A stretch of DNA of 64,000 nt from Atopobium sp. oral taxon 810 str. F0209 (GCF_000466405.1 NZ_KE952934.1:15671-79670); one strand, 5' to 3'. Shown: positions 26,301 through 36,294, counted from the stretch's first letter. Translations and numbers: made by a program. Notes: generated by a model not told the origin, from the letters alone.

Positions 26301-27563
26301 TTAGAGTTTGCCTTTGAGACTGCAACTCTTACGATCATACTCGGAACCCAAAACATCCTCACAGTACTTATGACAGCTCTCAAGAGTGATACTTGTTAAG
26401 TTTTTCTTTGCTAGCTTATCGGTGTAATCGGAAAGCTTATACACACTAAAACCCGTACCTTTAGCACGCTGGGTTACCACTGGATCAAACTCCCAATTTG
26501 TTACCCGCGCGCCATCTTTATCTTTTACGAGCTTTACCTTGACCTGCCCGCCAAGCGAAGTCATCGTGCCTTCTATCTGATTGGACATGAAGTTGCCTAA
26601 TGAATAAAAAATCAGCATTTTATGACCCGATTCATTGGTCATCATATCCACAGGACCGATGGTATGCGGATGAGAACCAATCACTACATCAACGCCAATT
26701 TCATTAAATAGCTGGGCATAATGCTGCTGAAACTCATCGGGAGTTGCTTGATATTCGGTGCCCCAATGAGGCCAAACCACCACGAGATCAGCCATCTTTT
26801 TTGCTCGGGCCACATCCGCACGAATCGCATCATCATCAAAGAGATGTGTGGCATAGGGGTTGGATTCAGGAATGGGAATGCCATTGGTGCCGTAGGTATA
26901 ATTCAAAAATGCCACGCGGAAGTCATCTTTTTCGTAGACGTAAATACTGTCGTAGCTTTCCTTACTATCTGCCATGCCAATGATAGCTGTCTTGGGATGT
27001 TGCGTGCGCCAAAACGCAAGCTCTGCGCTTACGCCATCTGCACCCATATCCAGCACGTGGTTAGAGGCCTTAACCATCACGTCCCAACCTGCTTTGACCT
27101 CGGAATCACCAATTTCTGTAGGTCCATTAAAGGCAGGATAGCCCGAATATCCAAAGTCCTTGCCACCCAAAACTGTCTCTTGACTAATCAACGCAAGGTC
27201 GGCGGCCCTTACTTCCTTGGTCACATGCTTCCACAGATGGTCATAGTTATAGCTACCGTCAGACTTTTGCCCACTTTTGATTACGGGACCATGCACAACC
27301 ACATCGCCCGAAGCCAGCAAATTAATGGTGACCTGATCCTTCTTTTTTTCAGGCTGCACATCGAGATCGCCCACGATGGGCATTTGCTCACCCTCAAAAA
27401 GCTTAGCTGCCGCACTCGCGCCAAGACTTACAGCACCACCAACAAGCTTAATTACCACGATGAGCAAAAGCAAAACCCCTGCCGCAATGCTGAGCCAATT
27501 CCAAATTGGCCTGCGGGAATTATGATTTCCGTTTTTTGCTCTGCTATGCGGCTTTGAACTCAT
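26301..27563 (-). CDS. CapA/PGA_cap-family metallophosphatase-like protein, membrane anchored
   Basis: A 420-residue protein. One N-terminal membrane helix (about residues 22-45, WLSIAAGVLLLLIVVIKLVG) anchors an external CapA domain at about 75-345. Family motifs are LLASGDVVVHG, KASNHVLDMGADGV, VVWPHWGTEY, VVIGSHPHTIGPVD and IFYSLGNFMSNQ, which place the metal-binding His and Asp residues. CapA relatives take part in poly-gamma-glutamate synthesis or export. No capB/capC genes are present, so capsule formation is not supported and an envelope hydrolase role is possible. AGGAGG precedes the ATG. The last 60 residues are not conserved in an obvious way. Confidence 0.85.
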   Translation of the reverse strand: MSSKPHSRAKNGNHNSRRPIWNWLSIAAGVLLLLIVVIKLVGGAVSLGASAAAKLFEGEQMPIVGDLDVQPEKKKDQVTINLLASGDVVVHGPVIKSGQKSDGSYNYDHLWKHVTKEVRAADLALISQETVLGGKDFGYSGYPAFNGPTEIGDSEVKAGWDVMVKASNHVLDMGADGVSAELAFWRTQHPKTAIIGMADSKESYDSIYVYEKDDFRVAFLNYTYGTNGIPIPESNPYATHLFDDDAIRADVARAKKMADLVVVWPHWGTEYQATPDEFQQHYAQLFNEIGVDVVIGSHPHTIGPVDMMTNESGHKMLIFYSLGNFMSNQIEGTMTSLGGQVKVKLVKDKDGARVTNWEFDPVVTQRAKGTGFSVYKLSDYTDKLAKKNLTSITLESCHKYCEDVLGSEYDRKSCSLKGKL

Positions 27564-27800
27564 CGCCTACCTCCTGCTGCACAACGTATGCTGCCCCATA
27601 TAGTGTCTCATGCCCCGCCACTTCCGTCTGCCTTTCACCGCCCAGTAATTCTGTAGACGGCAGAAGCTTTGCAGACGCGTCATAATGTGAAAGCTAGTCG
27701 CAAAGTCATCCGATACAAGGTGCAAGCGACGAGCAGAGAAAATTTGGGTTGTCTGTAAGCAGAACCATCCAGCTGCAGGCATTTTTTCGAGGAGGCACAC

Positions 27801-29165
27801 GTGTCGATTACCCCCGAAGAGGTCGCCGAGACCCGAAGCATGGTTGCCGAACAGCACCTTGACCTACGTACTATCACCATGGGCATCTCTCTTTTGGGCT
27901 GTGCAGACGAAAATATGGATCGCATGGCGACCAAGGTGTATGACCGCATCACCCAGACTGCCGAGCAACTAGTACCTGTAGCCGAGCAACTCGAGCGTGA
28001 GTATGGCATTCCTATTGCCAACAAACGCGTCTCTGTTACGCCGATTGCGCAGGTAGCAGCAGGTTGTGCGGACAATGATTTTTCGCCACTCGCGCATGCA
28101 ATGGATCGCGCCGCAGAAACTCTGGGCATTGACTTTATGGGCGGCTTTTCTGCTTTGGTGCACAAGGGCATGGGTGCCGCCGATCGTAAACTCATTGATT
28201 CAATCCCTGAAGCACTGGCATCAACCACACGTGTGTGTTCTTCAGTCAACGTTGCAAGCTTGCGTGCTGGCATCAACATGGATGCCGTTCTGCTCATGGC
28301 ACAAAAGATGATTGATGCGGCACGCCTAACCACTGATACCAACTGTTACGGCGCGGCAAAACTGGTTGTCTTTGCCAATATGGTTGAGGATTCTCCTTTT
28401 ATGGCAGGCGCTGTACATGGTACTGGTGAAGCAGATGCTGTCATCAATGTAGGCGTTTCCGGTCCCGGCGTTATGGCAGCAGCGCTGGAGCGCCTGCCTA
28501 GGGATGCCGATTTGATGGACGTCGCTGAAGAAATCAAACGTACTGCTTTCAAGATTACCCGCGCCGGAGAGCTGATGAGTCGCGAAGCAGCACGTCGCCT
28601 AGGTGTCGCAAAAGGCATTGTCGATTTATCGCTAGCGCCCACTCCTGCTGCAGGCGATTCGGTTGCACGCATCTTGGAAACCATCGGTGTTGGTACCTGT
28701 GGAGGCCCTGGCACTACGTGCGCGCTTGCTCTGCTTAACGATTGCGTCAAAAAAGGTGGCGTGATGGCAAGCTCCAGCGTAGGCGGACTGTCGGGTGCTT
28801 TTATCCCCGTCTCTGAAGATATGGGCATGATTGCTGCTGCCGAGGCGGGAGCCTTGTCGCTAGAAAAGCTTGAGGCCATGACCTGCGTCTGCTCGGTCGG
28901 TCTAGATATGATTGCAATTCCGGGCGACACGCCAGTAGAAACCATTGCTGGTATCATCGCAGATGAGATGGCCATCGGCGTTATCAACAACAAAACCACC
29001 GCTGTCCGTCTAATTCCCGCGATTGGTCATAAGGAAGGCGACATACTGGAATACGGTGGCCTCTTTGGATCTGCACCAGTCATGCATGTCAATCCACATG
29101 CAGGCACAGTACTTGCACATCGCGGTGGTCGTTTCCCCGCTCCTCTTAACTCGCTCAAAAATTAG
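27801..29165 (+). CDS. PFL-like DUF711/UPF0210 family protein
   Basis: A 454-residue protein of the UPF0210 family, whose structure resembles pyruvate formate-lyase but whose function is unknown. Typical stretches are [71 protein letters not shown] and [11 protein letters not shown]. The start is a GTG with GAGGAGGC just upstream. In most genomes an ACT-domain (UPF0237/GcvR-like) gene precedes this family; here the 237-base leader holds no such gene. Confidence 0.9.
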   Translation: MSITPEEVAETRSMVAEQHLDLRTITMGISLLGCADENMDRMATKVYDRITQTAEQLVPVAEQLEREYGIPIANKRVSVTPIAQVAAGCADNDFSPLAHAMDRAAETLGIDFMGGFSALVHKGMGAADRKLIDSIPEALASTTRVCSSVNVASLRAGINMDAVLLMAQKMIDAARLTTDTNCYGAAKLVVFANMVEDSPFMAGAVHGTGEADAVINVGVSGPGVMAAALERLPRDADLMDVAEEIKRTAFKITRAGELMSREAARRLGVAKGIVDLSLAPTPAAGDSVARILETIGVGTCGGPGTTCALALLNDCVKKGGVMASSSVGGLSGAFIPVSEDMGMIAAAEAGALSLEKLEAMTCVCSVGLDMIAIPGDTPVETIAGIIADEMAIGVINNKTTAVRLIPAIGHKEGDILEYGGLFGSAPVMHVNPHAGTVLAHRGGRFPAPLNSLKN

Positions 29166-29170
29166 ACTCT

Positions 29171-30265
29171 ATGCACGAAGAGCAGGACATATCGGCGGTT
29201 CAAAGGCTCGTATGCCAAGTCCGGCACTTGGGCTTGGCAATACTTACTACTGCCCTTGCAGGGGTGGGCGTGCTCGTAGTTGCCACTTCCCAAGGGACCC
29301 ATGTCAGAGGCAAAGCAGAACCTGTAGCTTCAACTCTTTCGCATTCCGAAGGCTCATCTGCCTATAGCACTTCTAGTATAAGGGCAGGTCTGATACAACG
29401 GCACTAGATGAGATCGAGCCATTTGCAAATACTGCAAGTCTCCTACCTCTTTTCTTTGACGAACATGGTCAATCCTATCTACAAAATCCCAAAGCAACTG
29501 CACTTCTAAAGAGTGAAGCTATAGGCGATCTTGCCAACGAGATTTCTCTGCTTGAAGAAGACGGTTACAGCGTTGGAATTGTTCTGCTGGATATTCAGAC
29601 GGGACGACAGCTGATCTATCACGCCGATGAAGTTTTTTATCCTGCAAGCAGTATCAAAGGTCCCTATGTCACCGGCCTCTACCAGCAACTTGTCGAGACG
29701 GGACAGGTGAAGGAGTCTGCGCTGGATGCGGCCGTTAGCAATGTGTTGCGCTACTCTGACAACAATAGCTATGCTCAGCTGCGCCTTCGCTATGGATCTG
29801 AGCCTTTCGAAGCTTGGCTTACGGCAGCAGGTGTTGATGCAGGAGCCTATGACACACTCGCCGATTATGCCAAGCCCTCCTATCCCAATACCACTCCCAA
29901 ACAGCTACTTGCCATGTGGCAACAGACCTATCGCTATTTGGAGCAGGACAGTGACCCAGCTAATATCTTGGGGTATTTAATGTCGCAGCGCGAAGTTTCG
30001 GCTCTTGACGATGCGCTAGAAGGCCCTGAGCTCTCTTGGGGTAAGACGGGCTGGTATCCAGCGGACGCAGGCAACGAATATAGTGCCACTGTCGATGCCA
30101 GGTATCGTATGGTCCGACCAAGGACCTTATATTGCTGTTGTAATGAGTGATGTACCTGATGATATGGCCGCCCTTATACCACTTTTCGCTGCCCTTGATG
30201 ACATCCATACTGAGTTTGTCACAGCGACATCAGAGGTGCTTATGCCTGCCAAGACAGAAGAGTAG
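29171..30265 (+). pseudogene. serine beta-lactamase-like hydrolase, broken by two frameshifts
   Basis: Three overlapping reading frames together spell one secreted serine hydrolase of the class A beta-lactamase/transpeptidase fold. Frame 1 (29171 to about 29395) gives an N-terminus with a membrane helix (LAILTTALAGVGVLVVAT). Frame 2 (about 29380 to 30099) carries the SxxK motif ASSIKGPY, the SDN motif YSDNNSYAQ and KTGWYP. Frame 3 (from about 30095) gives GIVWSDQGPYIAVVMSD and the C-terminus. The first break looks like a one-base loss near 29380-29400. The second looks like one extra C in GATGCCAGG near 30098. It starts 5 bases after the DUF711 stop. Read errors are possible. Confidence 0.82.
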
Positions 30266-30318
30266 CGTGTTGTTAGCGCACTGGCTTGAAGGTTTTCTTC
30301 AACTATTCGAGCACTCAC

Positions 30319-31242
30319 TTAGCCTAGAAAGCGGACCTCAGGTTCCATATGGACGCCAAACTGACGCTCAACCTCATCTTGGACATGCGAAATCACCGCA
30401 CGAACATCGGCTGCAGTTGCGCCACCTAGATTGACAACAAAGCCAGCATGCTTGGTCGATACACCTGCACCACCATACTGGTAGCCCTTAAGTCCCGCAT
30501 CGGTAATCAACTTACCCGCAAAATAACCCTCGGGACGCTTGAAAGTCGAACCAGCGCTTGGCAATTCCAACGGCTGTTTTTCTTCACGGCGCTGAGTAAA
30601 GTCATCCATCTTGGCGCGAATCTTTTCGGGATCTCCGCGACGTAGAGCAAAACTCGCGCTTACAACCACGAGATTGTCCGTCTTGACGCGGCTGGTACGA
30701 TAACCCATTTCCAGCTCATCAATACCAAGAGTCTGTTGCTCGCCTGTTGGCAAAATTACGCGGATGCAAGACAGTACATCGGCAATACAACCATCATAGG
30801 CACCAGCATTCATAAAGCAGGCACCGCCCACAGATCCTGGAATGCCACAGGCAAACTCAAGACCTGTCAGACCCAATTCACATGCCATCTCGGACGCCTC
30901 ACGCAAAGGCACACCCGCCTCGCAGGTCAACAGCTCGTCATCGGCAGTAACGCCTGTCAGACCATCCGCAAGACCAATGATCACGCCACGATAACCCTCA
31001 TCAGCAACAAGCAGATCAGAGCCCTTGCCTAACACAAAATACGGCACTTCTCGCTCGCGACAAATCTCAAGAATCTCAGCAAGTTCAGCCGCATCCTCAG
31101 GAATCACGTACAGGTCGGCGGGACCACCAATCTTGAAAGTCGTATGCTCACTCATAGGTTCATTGAGAAGAACATCTTCTTCTCCTACTATCGAGCGAAA
31201 CTTCCACGCCAGACCCTCAAGGTCATAAGCAGACTCCGACAT
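30319..31242 (-). CDS. murB: UDP-N-acetylmuramate dehydrogenase MurB
   Basis: A 307-residue FAD enzyme that reduces UDP-N-acetylglucosamine-enolpyruvate to UDP-N-acetylmuramate for peptidoglycan. The FAD-binding region includes TFKIGGPADLYVIP near residue 40 and GIPGSVGGACFMNAGAY near 120. The catalytic-serine region is LPSAGSTFKRPEG near 225, and the C-terminus HVQDEVERQFGVHMEPEVRF is typical. The chosen ATG begins MSESAYDLEG with GGGAG upstream; a longer in-frame extension would run into the azlD region and is not supported. Its 3' end converges on the broken hydrolase. Confidence 0.94.
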   Translation of the reverse strand: MSESAYDLEGLAWKFRSIVGEEDVLLNEPMSEHTTFKIGGPADLYVIPEDAAELAEILEICREREVPYFVLGKGSDLLVADEGYRGVIIGLADGLTGVTADDELLTCEAGVPLREASEMACELGLTGLEFACGIPGSVGGACFMNAGAYDGCIADVLSCIRVILPTGEQQTLGIDELEMGYRTSRVKTDNLVVVSASFALRRGDPEKIRAKMDDFTQRREEKQPLELPSAGSTFKRPEGYFAGKLITDAGLKGYQYGGAGVSTKHAGFVVNLGGATAADVRAVISHVQDEVERQFGVHMEPEVRFLG

Positions 31243-31300
31243 CGTACTCCCGTCCTCGCGGTATAAGACATAACTAGTTTGACAGATTTGGGCTGCTTCG

Positions 31301-31630
31301 TCACACCAACCAAAGTAGGGCAGCATAGGCAAGCATACCCACAACAGCACTCCAAATGAGCGATCCCGTCTTTTTTGCAACAAGAATGACTGGCAGCGCA
31401 GCCACAAAAGGCAGTATCCCTGCTTTGGGATCACCCATCAACACATCGGGCTGGATAAGGTCATTTGCCACCAACGCCGCAAAAGCGGCTACTGGTATCA
31501 ATGAAAATGCCCCTTCAACACGCTCTGGCAGAGTACGTCCTTTAAGCAACAAAATAGGCGCCACACGACAAACGAGCATCTCAAGCAAAACGCCCGCATA
31601 AATAAGAAGGTAGCTCGCATAGGGACTCAT
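31301..31630 (-). CDS. azlD: branched-chain amino acid transport protein AzlD
   Basis: A 109-residue membrane protein with three to four helices, the small partner of AzlC in branched-chain amino acid export. Characteristic stretches are RVAPILLLKGRTLPERVEGAF near residue 22 and VAKKTGSLIWSAVVGMLAYA near the C-terminus. The start overlaps the azlC stop by 4 bases (ATGA), so the pair is translationally coupled. Confidence 0.9.
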   Translation of the reverse strand: MSPYASYLLIYAGVLLEMLVCRVAPILLLKGRTLPERVEGAFSLIPVAAFAALVANDLIQPDVLMGDPKAGILPFVAALPVILVAKKTGSLIWSAVVGMLAYAALLWLV

Positions 31631-32307
31631 GATTTCACCGCCCCATACACCGTACCCGCTATAACGCCAAGCAATGCCCCGATAAAAACTGCAAGCCCAC
31701 CCAATCCCACAAGTTTACAGGCAGCAACACCCAACACAGCCACTACCAGCGCAACTACTGCCTCAATGCGCATTTGCTGACCTACCAACAGACAAATAAA
31801 AATACTTGTCATTGCAAAAGAGGTAATCTCGGTTGGCAATGCAAGCAAGGGTCCGACCATTGCACCGACACAGTTTGCCGTCGCCCAAGAAAACATACTT
31901 TCAAGATTTATCGCCAACGCATCTTGAGGAGTCCAGTCCTCACCAACGCGTGAGAGCTTGTCGAGATTGATACCAAACGTTTCGTCAGTTACCGTGGCCG
32001 AAAAAATCACCGTAAGCAGCCTGCTCGCCTTACGAAAAAAAGGTGCAAAAGCTGCCGAATAAAGTACTTGGCGCGTATTAACTAGCGAAATCGAAGCAAT
32101 AATTGCAAGCGGACTTGCCCCTGCAAGCACCATATTAGGAAACATAAACTGGCCCGCACCTGAATAGACCGTTGCACTCACAACAAAACAAGCCCATGCC
32201 GGAACGCCCACCTGAGCCGCAAGAATGCCACTCGGCAGACCAATGGCCAAGTAACCCAACATGACAGGCAATGCCACAGGAACCGTTTTTTTAAGTCTCT
32301 TAATCAT
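31627..32307 (-). CDS. azlC: branched-chain amino acid transport protein AzlC
   Basis: A 226-residue membrane protein of the AzlC/YgaZ family, the large subunit of a branched-chain amino acid exporter. Family features are LGYLAIGLPSGILAAQVGVPAW, YSGAGQFMFPNMVLAGASPL and VTDETFGINLDKL. The chosen ATG begins MIKRLKKTVPVALP, 28 bases after the rsmJ stop. An in-frame ATG 57 bases upstream would overlap rsmJ and adds a non-conserved stretch. The ribosome site is weak for either start. Confidence 0.9.
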   Translation of the reverse strand: MIKRLKKTVPVALPVMLGYLAIGLPSGILAAQVGVPAWACFVVSATVYSGAGQFMFPNMVLAGASPLAIIASISLVNTRQVLYSAAFAPFFRKASRLLTVIFSATVTDETFGINLDKLSRVGEDWTPQDALAINLESMFSWATANCVGAMVGPLLALPTEITSFAMTSIFICLLVGQQMRIEAVVALVVAVLGVAACKLVGLGGLAVFIGALLGVIAGTVYGAVKS

Positions 32308-32335
32308 GCAGAATATTCTAATAGCTTGAGACACC

Positions 32336-33031
32336 TTATTGCGACAAAGTGTGCGGCGGCACAATTACATCAAAGCGCACCGCTTTACCCGAAAGACTGT
32401 AACTAGGACGCGAAGCCGCAAGCGTTGGTGCCTTGATAGGTCGCTTAATAACCACTTTACGCGGGTTTGCTGCAAGCGCCGCATATAACAGTGCTACTTC
32501 ATCAGTGCAAGGCTGCTCAAGATGATGTAAAAGTTGGAATTTCTTCTTAACTGCAGCTGACTTGGTACGACCTGGAAACATTGGGTCAAGATACACTACA
32601 TCTGCCTTGTTTACCCAGCCGGGCAAGGCGCCAATACTGTCTTCTTCAAAGAGTTGCATACGCGCAATAACAGGTGCCAACTGAGGCAAATTCGCCGCTC
32701 GTTGCAAACCGTCACGCAACAATGCCGCAATGACTGCATCGCTTTCAAAAAGCAAAACCTTACAACCGGCAGCAGCAAGAAGCAGCGAATCTTCACCCAG
32801 ACCCGCTGTGGCATCAATCACTACAGCTTGTGTAACACCTTTGATACGCGCTGCTCGCACCAATAATTCATGCGCCAGCCGATCCTGTCGCAGACGCGGT
32901 AGCAGAGCCGTAAAATCACAACTCAACTCCATTGTGCCGTCAGTTAAGACCAAACCACATTCGCCTTTAGTGAGTTCGAGTCCTGCTTGTCTTGCTTTCT
33001 GCTGTGCTTGCCTTAAGTCTGCGTCCATCAA
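32336..33031 (-). CDS. rsmJ: 16S rRNA (guanine-N2) methyltransferase RsmJ-like
   Basis: A 231-residue SAM-dependent methyltransferase. RsmJ methylates G1516 of 16S rRNA in E. coli. Motif I is VIDATAGLGEDSLLLAAAG near residue 93. The family's diagnostic DPMFPGRTKSAAVKKK is near residue 150, and RKVVIKRPIKAPTL follows. Length is normal. It lies 21 bases downstream of degV in the same direction and is followed by azlCD. Confidence 0.88.
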   Translation of the reverse strand: MMDADLRQAQQKARQAGLELTKGECGLVLTDGTMELSCDFTALLPRLRQDRLAHELLVRAARIKGVTQAVVIDATAGLGEDSLLLAAAGCKVLLFESDAVIAALLRDGLQRAANLPQLAPVIARMQLFEEDSIGALPGWVNKADVVYLDPMFPGRTKSAAVKKKFQLLHHLEQPCTDEVALLYAALAANPRKVVIKRPIKAPTLAASRPSYSLSGKAVRFDVIVPPHTLSQ

Positions 33032-33052
33032 ATTGCCTGTACAAAGCTATGC

Positions 33053-33934
33053 CTATACGCGTTTGGCAAAGAAAGACACTGCAATAGCACCAGGACCAGC
33101 ATGCGTACCAATAGTGGCACCCATAGGCCAAACGGGCGGCTTGCTTGCAGTACCCTCCCAAAGGTGATGGTTGTCATTGATGTATTTCTCGGCAAGATGC
33201 GCAGAGGTGCCGGCATAGCCCACATTAATAGGCAGCTCGTAATCGATACCGCCCACCTCTTCAATCTTTTGGTTGAGCAGGTTTTTGCCATTTTTGGAGC
33301 CGCGCGCTTTGCCCAAAATACCTACAACGCCATCACGAACCTCAACTACGGGCTTGATAGAAAGCAGGGTACCCACCGCAGCAGCGCCTCCTGTAAGACG
33401 GCCTCCGCGACGCAGATACTCAAGCGTGTCAAGCAATACCACAATGCGCAAATCGCGCTTGCGCAGCTCGAGCTCCTTGACAATTTGCTCGCAGCTCATA
33501 CCTTCGCCAGCCATGCGCAGCGCCCACTCTACTAGCGCACGCTGACCCACACAGGCTGAACCCGAATCAATGATATGCACGCGCGCCGCATACTCAGGAT
33601 CGCTCGCTGCAATTTCGGAAAGTGCTAGCTGAGCGCTCTGATAGGTACCTGAGAGTCCAGATGCGAGTGTAATGACTACAACATCATCATTGGCCTCGCG
33701 AGCTGCCAGATACGCATCACGAAAAAGACCGGGGGCAGGCTGGCTTGTCTTGGGCAAGGCATCCGTTTCAACCAGCAACTCGTAAAAACGCTGCGGAGTC
33801 AAATCGACACCGTCAGAATAGACTTTTGCAGTTGCACCTTCACCAAAGGTAATGGACAGAGGAACAACCTCAAGGCCTTGTTGAGAACCTTGAGCAATAT
33901 CGGATGCGGAGTCGGTAATGATGCGGATTGACAT
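33053..33934 (-). CDS. DegV-family fatty-acid-binding protein
   Basis: A 293-residue DegV protein. The family binds a fatty acid and, as FakB, presents exogenous fatty acids to the FakA kinase. Motifs are ITDSASDIAQG at the N-terminus, KTSQPAPGLF near residue 62, TLASGLSGTYQSAQLAL near 90 and DSGSACVGQRALV near 125, which position the lipid-head-group residues. No fakA gene is present in the window. It heads a leftward set with rsmJ and azlCD. Confidence 0.9.
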   Translation of the reverse strand: MSIRIITDSASDIAQGSQQGLEVVPLSITFGEGATAKVYSDGVDLTPQRFYELLVETDALPKTSQPAPGLFRDAYLAAREANDDVVVITLASGLSGTYQSAQLALSEIAASDPEYAARVHIIDSGSACVGQRALVEWALRMAGEGMSCEQIVKELELRKRDLRIVVLLDTLEYLRRGGRLTGGAAAVGTLLSIKPVVEVRDGVVGILGKARGSKNGKNLLNQKIEEVGGIDYELPINVGYAGTSAHLAEKYINDNHHLWEGTASKPPVWPMGATIGTHAGPGAIAVSFFAKRV

Positions 33935-34251
33935 AGTTTACCTCCACTTCACTGCCGACCAAAGGACCGGCATTCGTGCCTGTAATTCACCTAACAAGTG
34001 CATTTTGACGCGAAAAACCTTACCTAAACGCTAAAAAGCCTCAACTCAAATGCAAAAAAGCCCTAACCTAAACGCAAAAAACTCAACTCAAACGCTTCTT
34101 AATAGGATAATCGAACAGCAAATGTGCCGTCTACTTCCTTGAAATCCGTCTACTTCCTTGAAATGATAGTATGAGCCAACAATGTTTGCGGTAAAAGTAT
34201 GAGCCCTTTAATTATTTGGCGTGGGTAAGTAGCCCGCACCAAGGTTGCAAC
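33935..34251. repeat. AT-rich spacer with stacked tandem repeats
   Basis: A 317-base divergent spacer between degV and the OPT transporter. Bases about 34020-34098 alternate CCTAAACGCWAAAAA and CTCAACTCAAAYGCAAAAA units four times in total. CCGTCTACTTCCTTGAAAT is duplicated perfectly in tandem at 34127-34145 and 34146-34164. AGTATGAGCC occurs at 34168-34177 and 34196-34205. Both outward promoters should lie here. No gene is supported. Confidence 0.75.
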
Positions 34252-35961
34252 ATGTCAAGGGCAACTGACGAAAGGTTGGATGTGAAAACTGAAGTCCCAA
34301 CAAGCTCTCCTGAAAAGCCCACGATTGGTGAGACTCCTCGTGAACTTACTGTCACTGGCCTCATAATAGGCATCATTGGCTGTGTCATCATCACAGCCTC
34401 ATCTGTCTATACCGCGCTTAAAATGGGTGCGCTCCCTTGGCCGACGATTTTTACCTCAATTACGGCACTCACTTTGCTGCGCGCTTTTGGTCATCGCAGC
34501 TTGAGTGAGGCAAACGTCACACAGATCATTATGTCTGCAGGCTCAATGGTTGCTGGTGGTCTCGCATTTACCATTCCAGCAGCTTGGATGCTCGGTATGG
34601 CTGACCGCGTAAGCTGGGTAGTAATGCTGCTAGTGGCACTAGGCGGTACATTGCTGGGTCTCAGCTGGACAGCACTCTTTCGCCGTCGTTTAGTGGAGCG
34701 CTCTGGATTGGAATACCCCATCGGTATTGCTGCAGCTCAAACACTAGAAGCAAGTACGGCTGGTGGTAGTACAGGCAAAAAACTCTTTGGCTCAATGGCA
34801 GTAGCTGGCCTTTGGAGCATTGCGCGCGATGTATTGGCTCTCATGCCTCCCATCGTGGCTCAGTTGCCCATCCCTGGCATTGCATTTGGCATCTATAACT
34901 CACCAATGATGCTTTCTGTCGGCTTTCTTGTAGGCGGTAGCGCTGTGGCGTTTTGGTTGGGCGGTGCCCTGTTTGCCAACTTTGGTCTCACGGTGGGCGG
35001 CACTGCACTGGGACTTTGGGACCTCGCTACAGCAAGCCGCATTGTGCCAAGTTTGGGTATGGGTCTGATGATGGGATCTGGTGCAGGCGTTATTGTCAAG
35101 GACATCATTCCTCAGTTCATTCACTTCCTGCGTGAATCCAAGCATGGCGATGCAGCTCAGAGTAGCGATACTGCTGAGTCTTCTTGGCTCTCTCGTACCG
35201 ACGCAGGCGCCTTAGGTTTGCTGGTAGCTGCAGCGGCACTGCTCATTTGCTTTGGCTTGGGGCTAGGTCCTGTAGCAACACTCGTTATTGTGGCGCTAAG
35301 CTTTGTGACCACTATCATGAGTGCACAGTCTGTTGGCCAAACTGGCATCGATCCAATGGAAATTTTTGGCCTTATTGTTTTGCTGGCCATTGCTGCTTTG
35401 GGAGAAGCTGATGAAGTTAAGCTTTTCTTCGTCGCAGGTATTGTGGCTGTTGCTTGTGGTCTTGCGGGCGATGTTATGAGCGACTTCAAGACGGGTCAGC
35501 TCCTGGGTACCAGCCCTCGTGCCATGTGGAAGGGTCAGGCTATCGGTGCTCTGCTTGGCTGCATAATTTCGGTTGCTGTCATGGCAGCACTGCTTGCGGC
35601 ACATGGTGCAGACGCTTTTGGTCCTGGCAAGGAATTTGTCTCGGCTCAAGCTTCTGTTGTAGCAACAATGGTTGCCGGCATCCCAAGCCTACCTGCCTTT
35701 ATCACCGGTATTGTTGTAGGAGTAGTATTGCACTGCTTTGGTCTACCCTCAATGATGTTGGGGCTGGGTGTTTACCTGCCGCTTTATCTGTCGCTCACCG
35801 CTCCTATTGGTGCACTTGTCAAGTTTATCTATGACCGCATACGTCCTCAGGGCAAGGGTGAAGAAGACGGTATTGTCATAGCCTCTGGTCTGCTTGGTGG
35901 AGAATCCATCGTCGGCGTTGTGATCGCATTGATTGCTGTCGCCACTGGTTTGCTTGCCTAA
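34252..35961 (+). CDS. OPT-family oligopeptide transporter
   Basis: A 569-residue membrane protein with about 14 hydrophobic segments, of the OPT (oligopeptide/metal-chelate) transporter family. The conserved start region ELTVTGLIIGIIGCVIITASSVYTALKMGA and ERSGLEYPIGIAAAQTLEA (partial motifs) match the bacterial branch. QSVGQTGIDPMEIFG and GLPSMMLGLGVYLPLYLS lie in the C-terminal half. The ATG used has AAGG seven bases upstream; a GTG ten codons later with GAAAGG is an equally good alternative. It stands alone. Peptide uptake is inferred from the family. Confidence 0.87.
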   Translation: MSRATDERLDVKTEVPTSSPEKPTIGETPRELTVTGLIIGIIGCVIITASSVYTALKMGALPWPTIFTSITALTLLRAFGHRSLSEANVTQIIMSAGSMVAGGLAFTIPAAWMLGMADRVSWVVMLLVALGGTLLGLSWTALFRRRLVERSGLEYPIGIAAAQTLEASTAGGSTGKKLFGSMAVAGLWSIARDVLALMPPIVAQLPIPGIAFGIYNSPMMLSVGFLVGGSAVAFWLGGALFANFGLTVGGTALGLWDLATASRIVPSLGMGLMMGSGAGVIVKDIIPQFIHFLRESKHGDAAQSSDTAESSWLSRTDAGALGLLVAAAALLICFGLGLGPVATLVIVALSFVTTIMSAQSVGQTGIDPMEIFGLIVLLAIAALGEADEVKLFFVAGIVAVACGLAGDVMSDFKTGQLLGTSPRAMWKGQAIGALLGCIISVAVMAALLAAHGADAFGPGKEFVSAQASVVATMVAGIPSLPAFITGIVVGVVLHCFGLPSMMLGLGVYLPLYLSLTAPIGALVKFIYDRIRPQGKGEEDGIVIASGLLGGESIVGVVIALIAVATGLLA

Positions 35962-36294
35962 CGTCTAAGCGTGGCGCGCGTCGCAGACTGTAGGCGCGCG
36001 CCACAACTCCGCGCCATCCTCAACCCCACACCACTCGCGCAACCCCGCATCGCTCGCGCAGCCTCACATCACAAAGGGTTCATTTTTCTCCGATTCTCAA
36101 ATTGAAACCTGCGCATTTGCAATTTCGAACGACGGTTTTGAACCGCCTGTATAAATGAGCAGCAAAAGACAAGCAGATTGCTTATATTTCAGATGAACTT
36201 AAGAAAAGCTTAGGGAATCACATACCTCTTGACTAGGTTTGGGCACCATCATAGTGTCATCGACAAACAGCACAGGTGTTCAAGGAGGGACATC
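35962..36294. other. spacer with GC hairpin, GAACCAT repeat and candidate operator
   Basis: A 333-base spacer. A 10-bp stem (GTGGCGCGCG at 35971-35980, CGCGCGCCAC at 35995-36004) follows the OPT stop and may end transcription, though it lacks a U tract. Bases 36015-36065 carry irregular CTCGCGCA repeats. A GAACCAT-type repeat lies at 36076-36150 (GGGTTCATTTTTC and GGTTTTGAACCGCCTGT). CTTAAG-N5-CTTAGG at 36198-36214 resembles the TAAG repeats in front of the second response regulator. No gene is supported. Confidence 0.6.

Noticed and set aside
27564-27800. Leader of the DUF711 gene examined for a riboswitch or T-box
   Set aside because: No T-box consensus (GGTGG-ACC) or known riboswitch core is present.
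30319-31434. Longer MurB reading frame starting at 31434
   Set aside because: The extra 64 codons overlap azlD and are not MurB-like; the ATG at 31242 has a ribosome site and fits the family.
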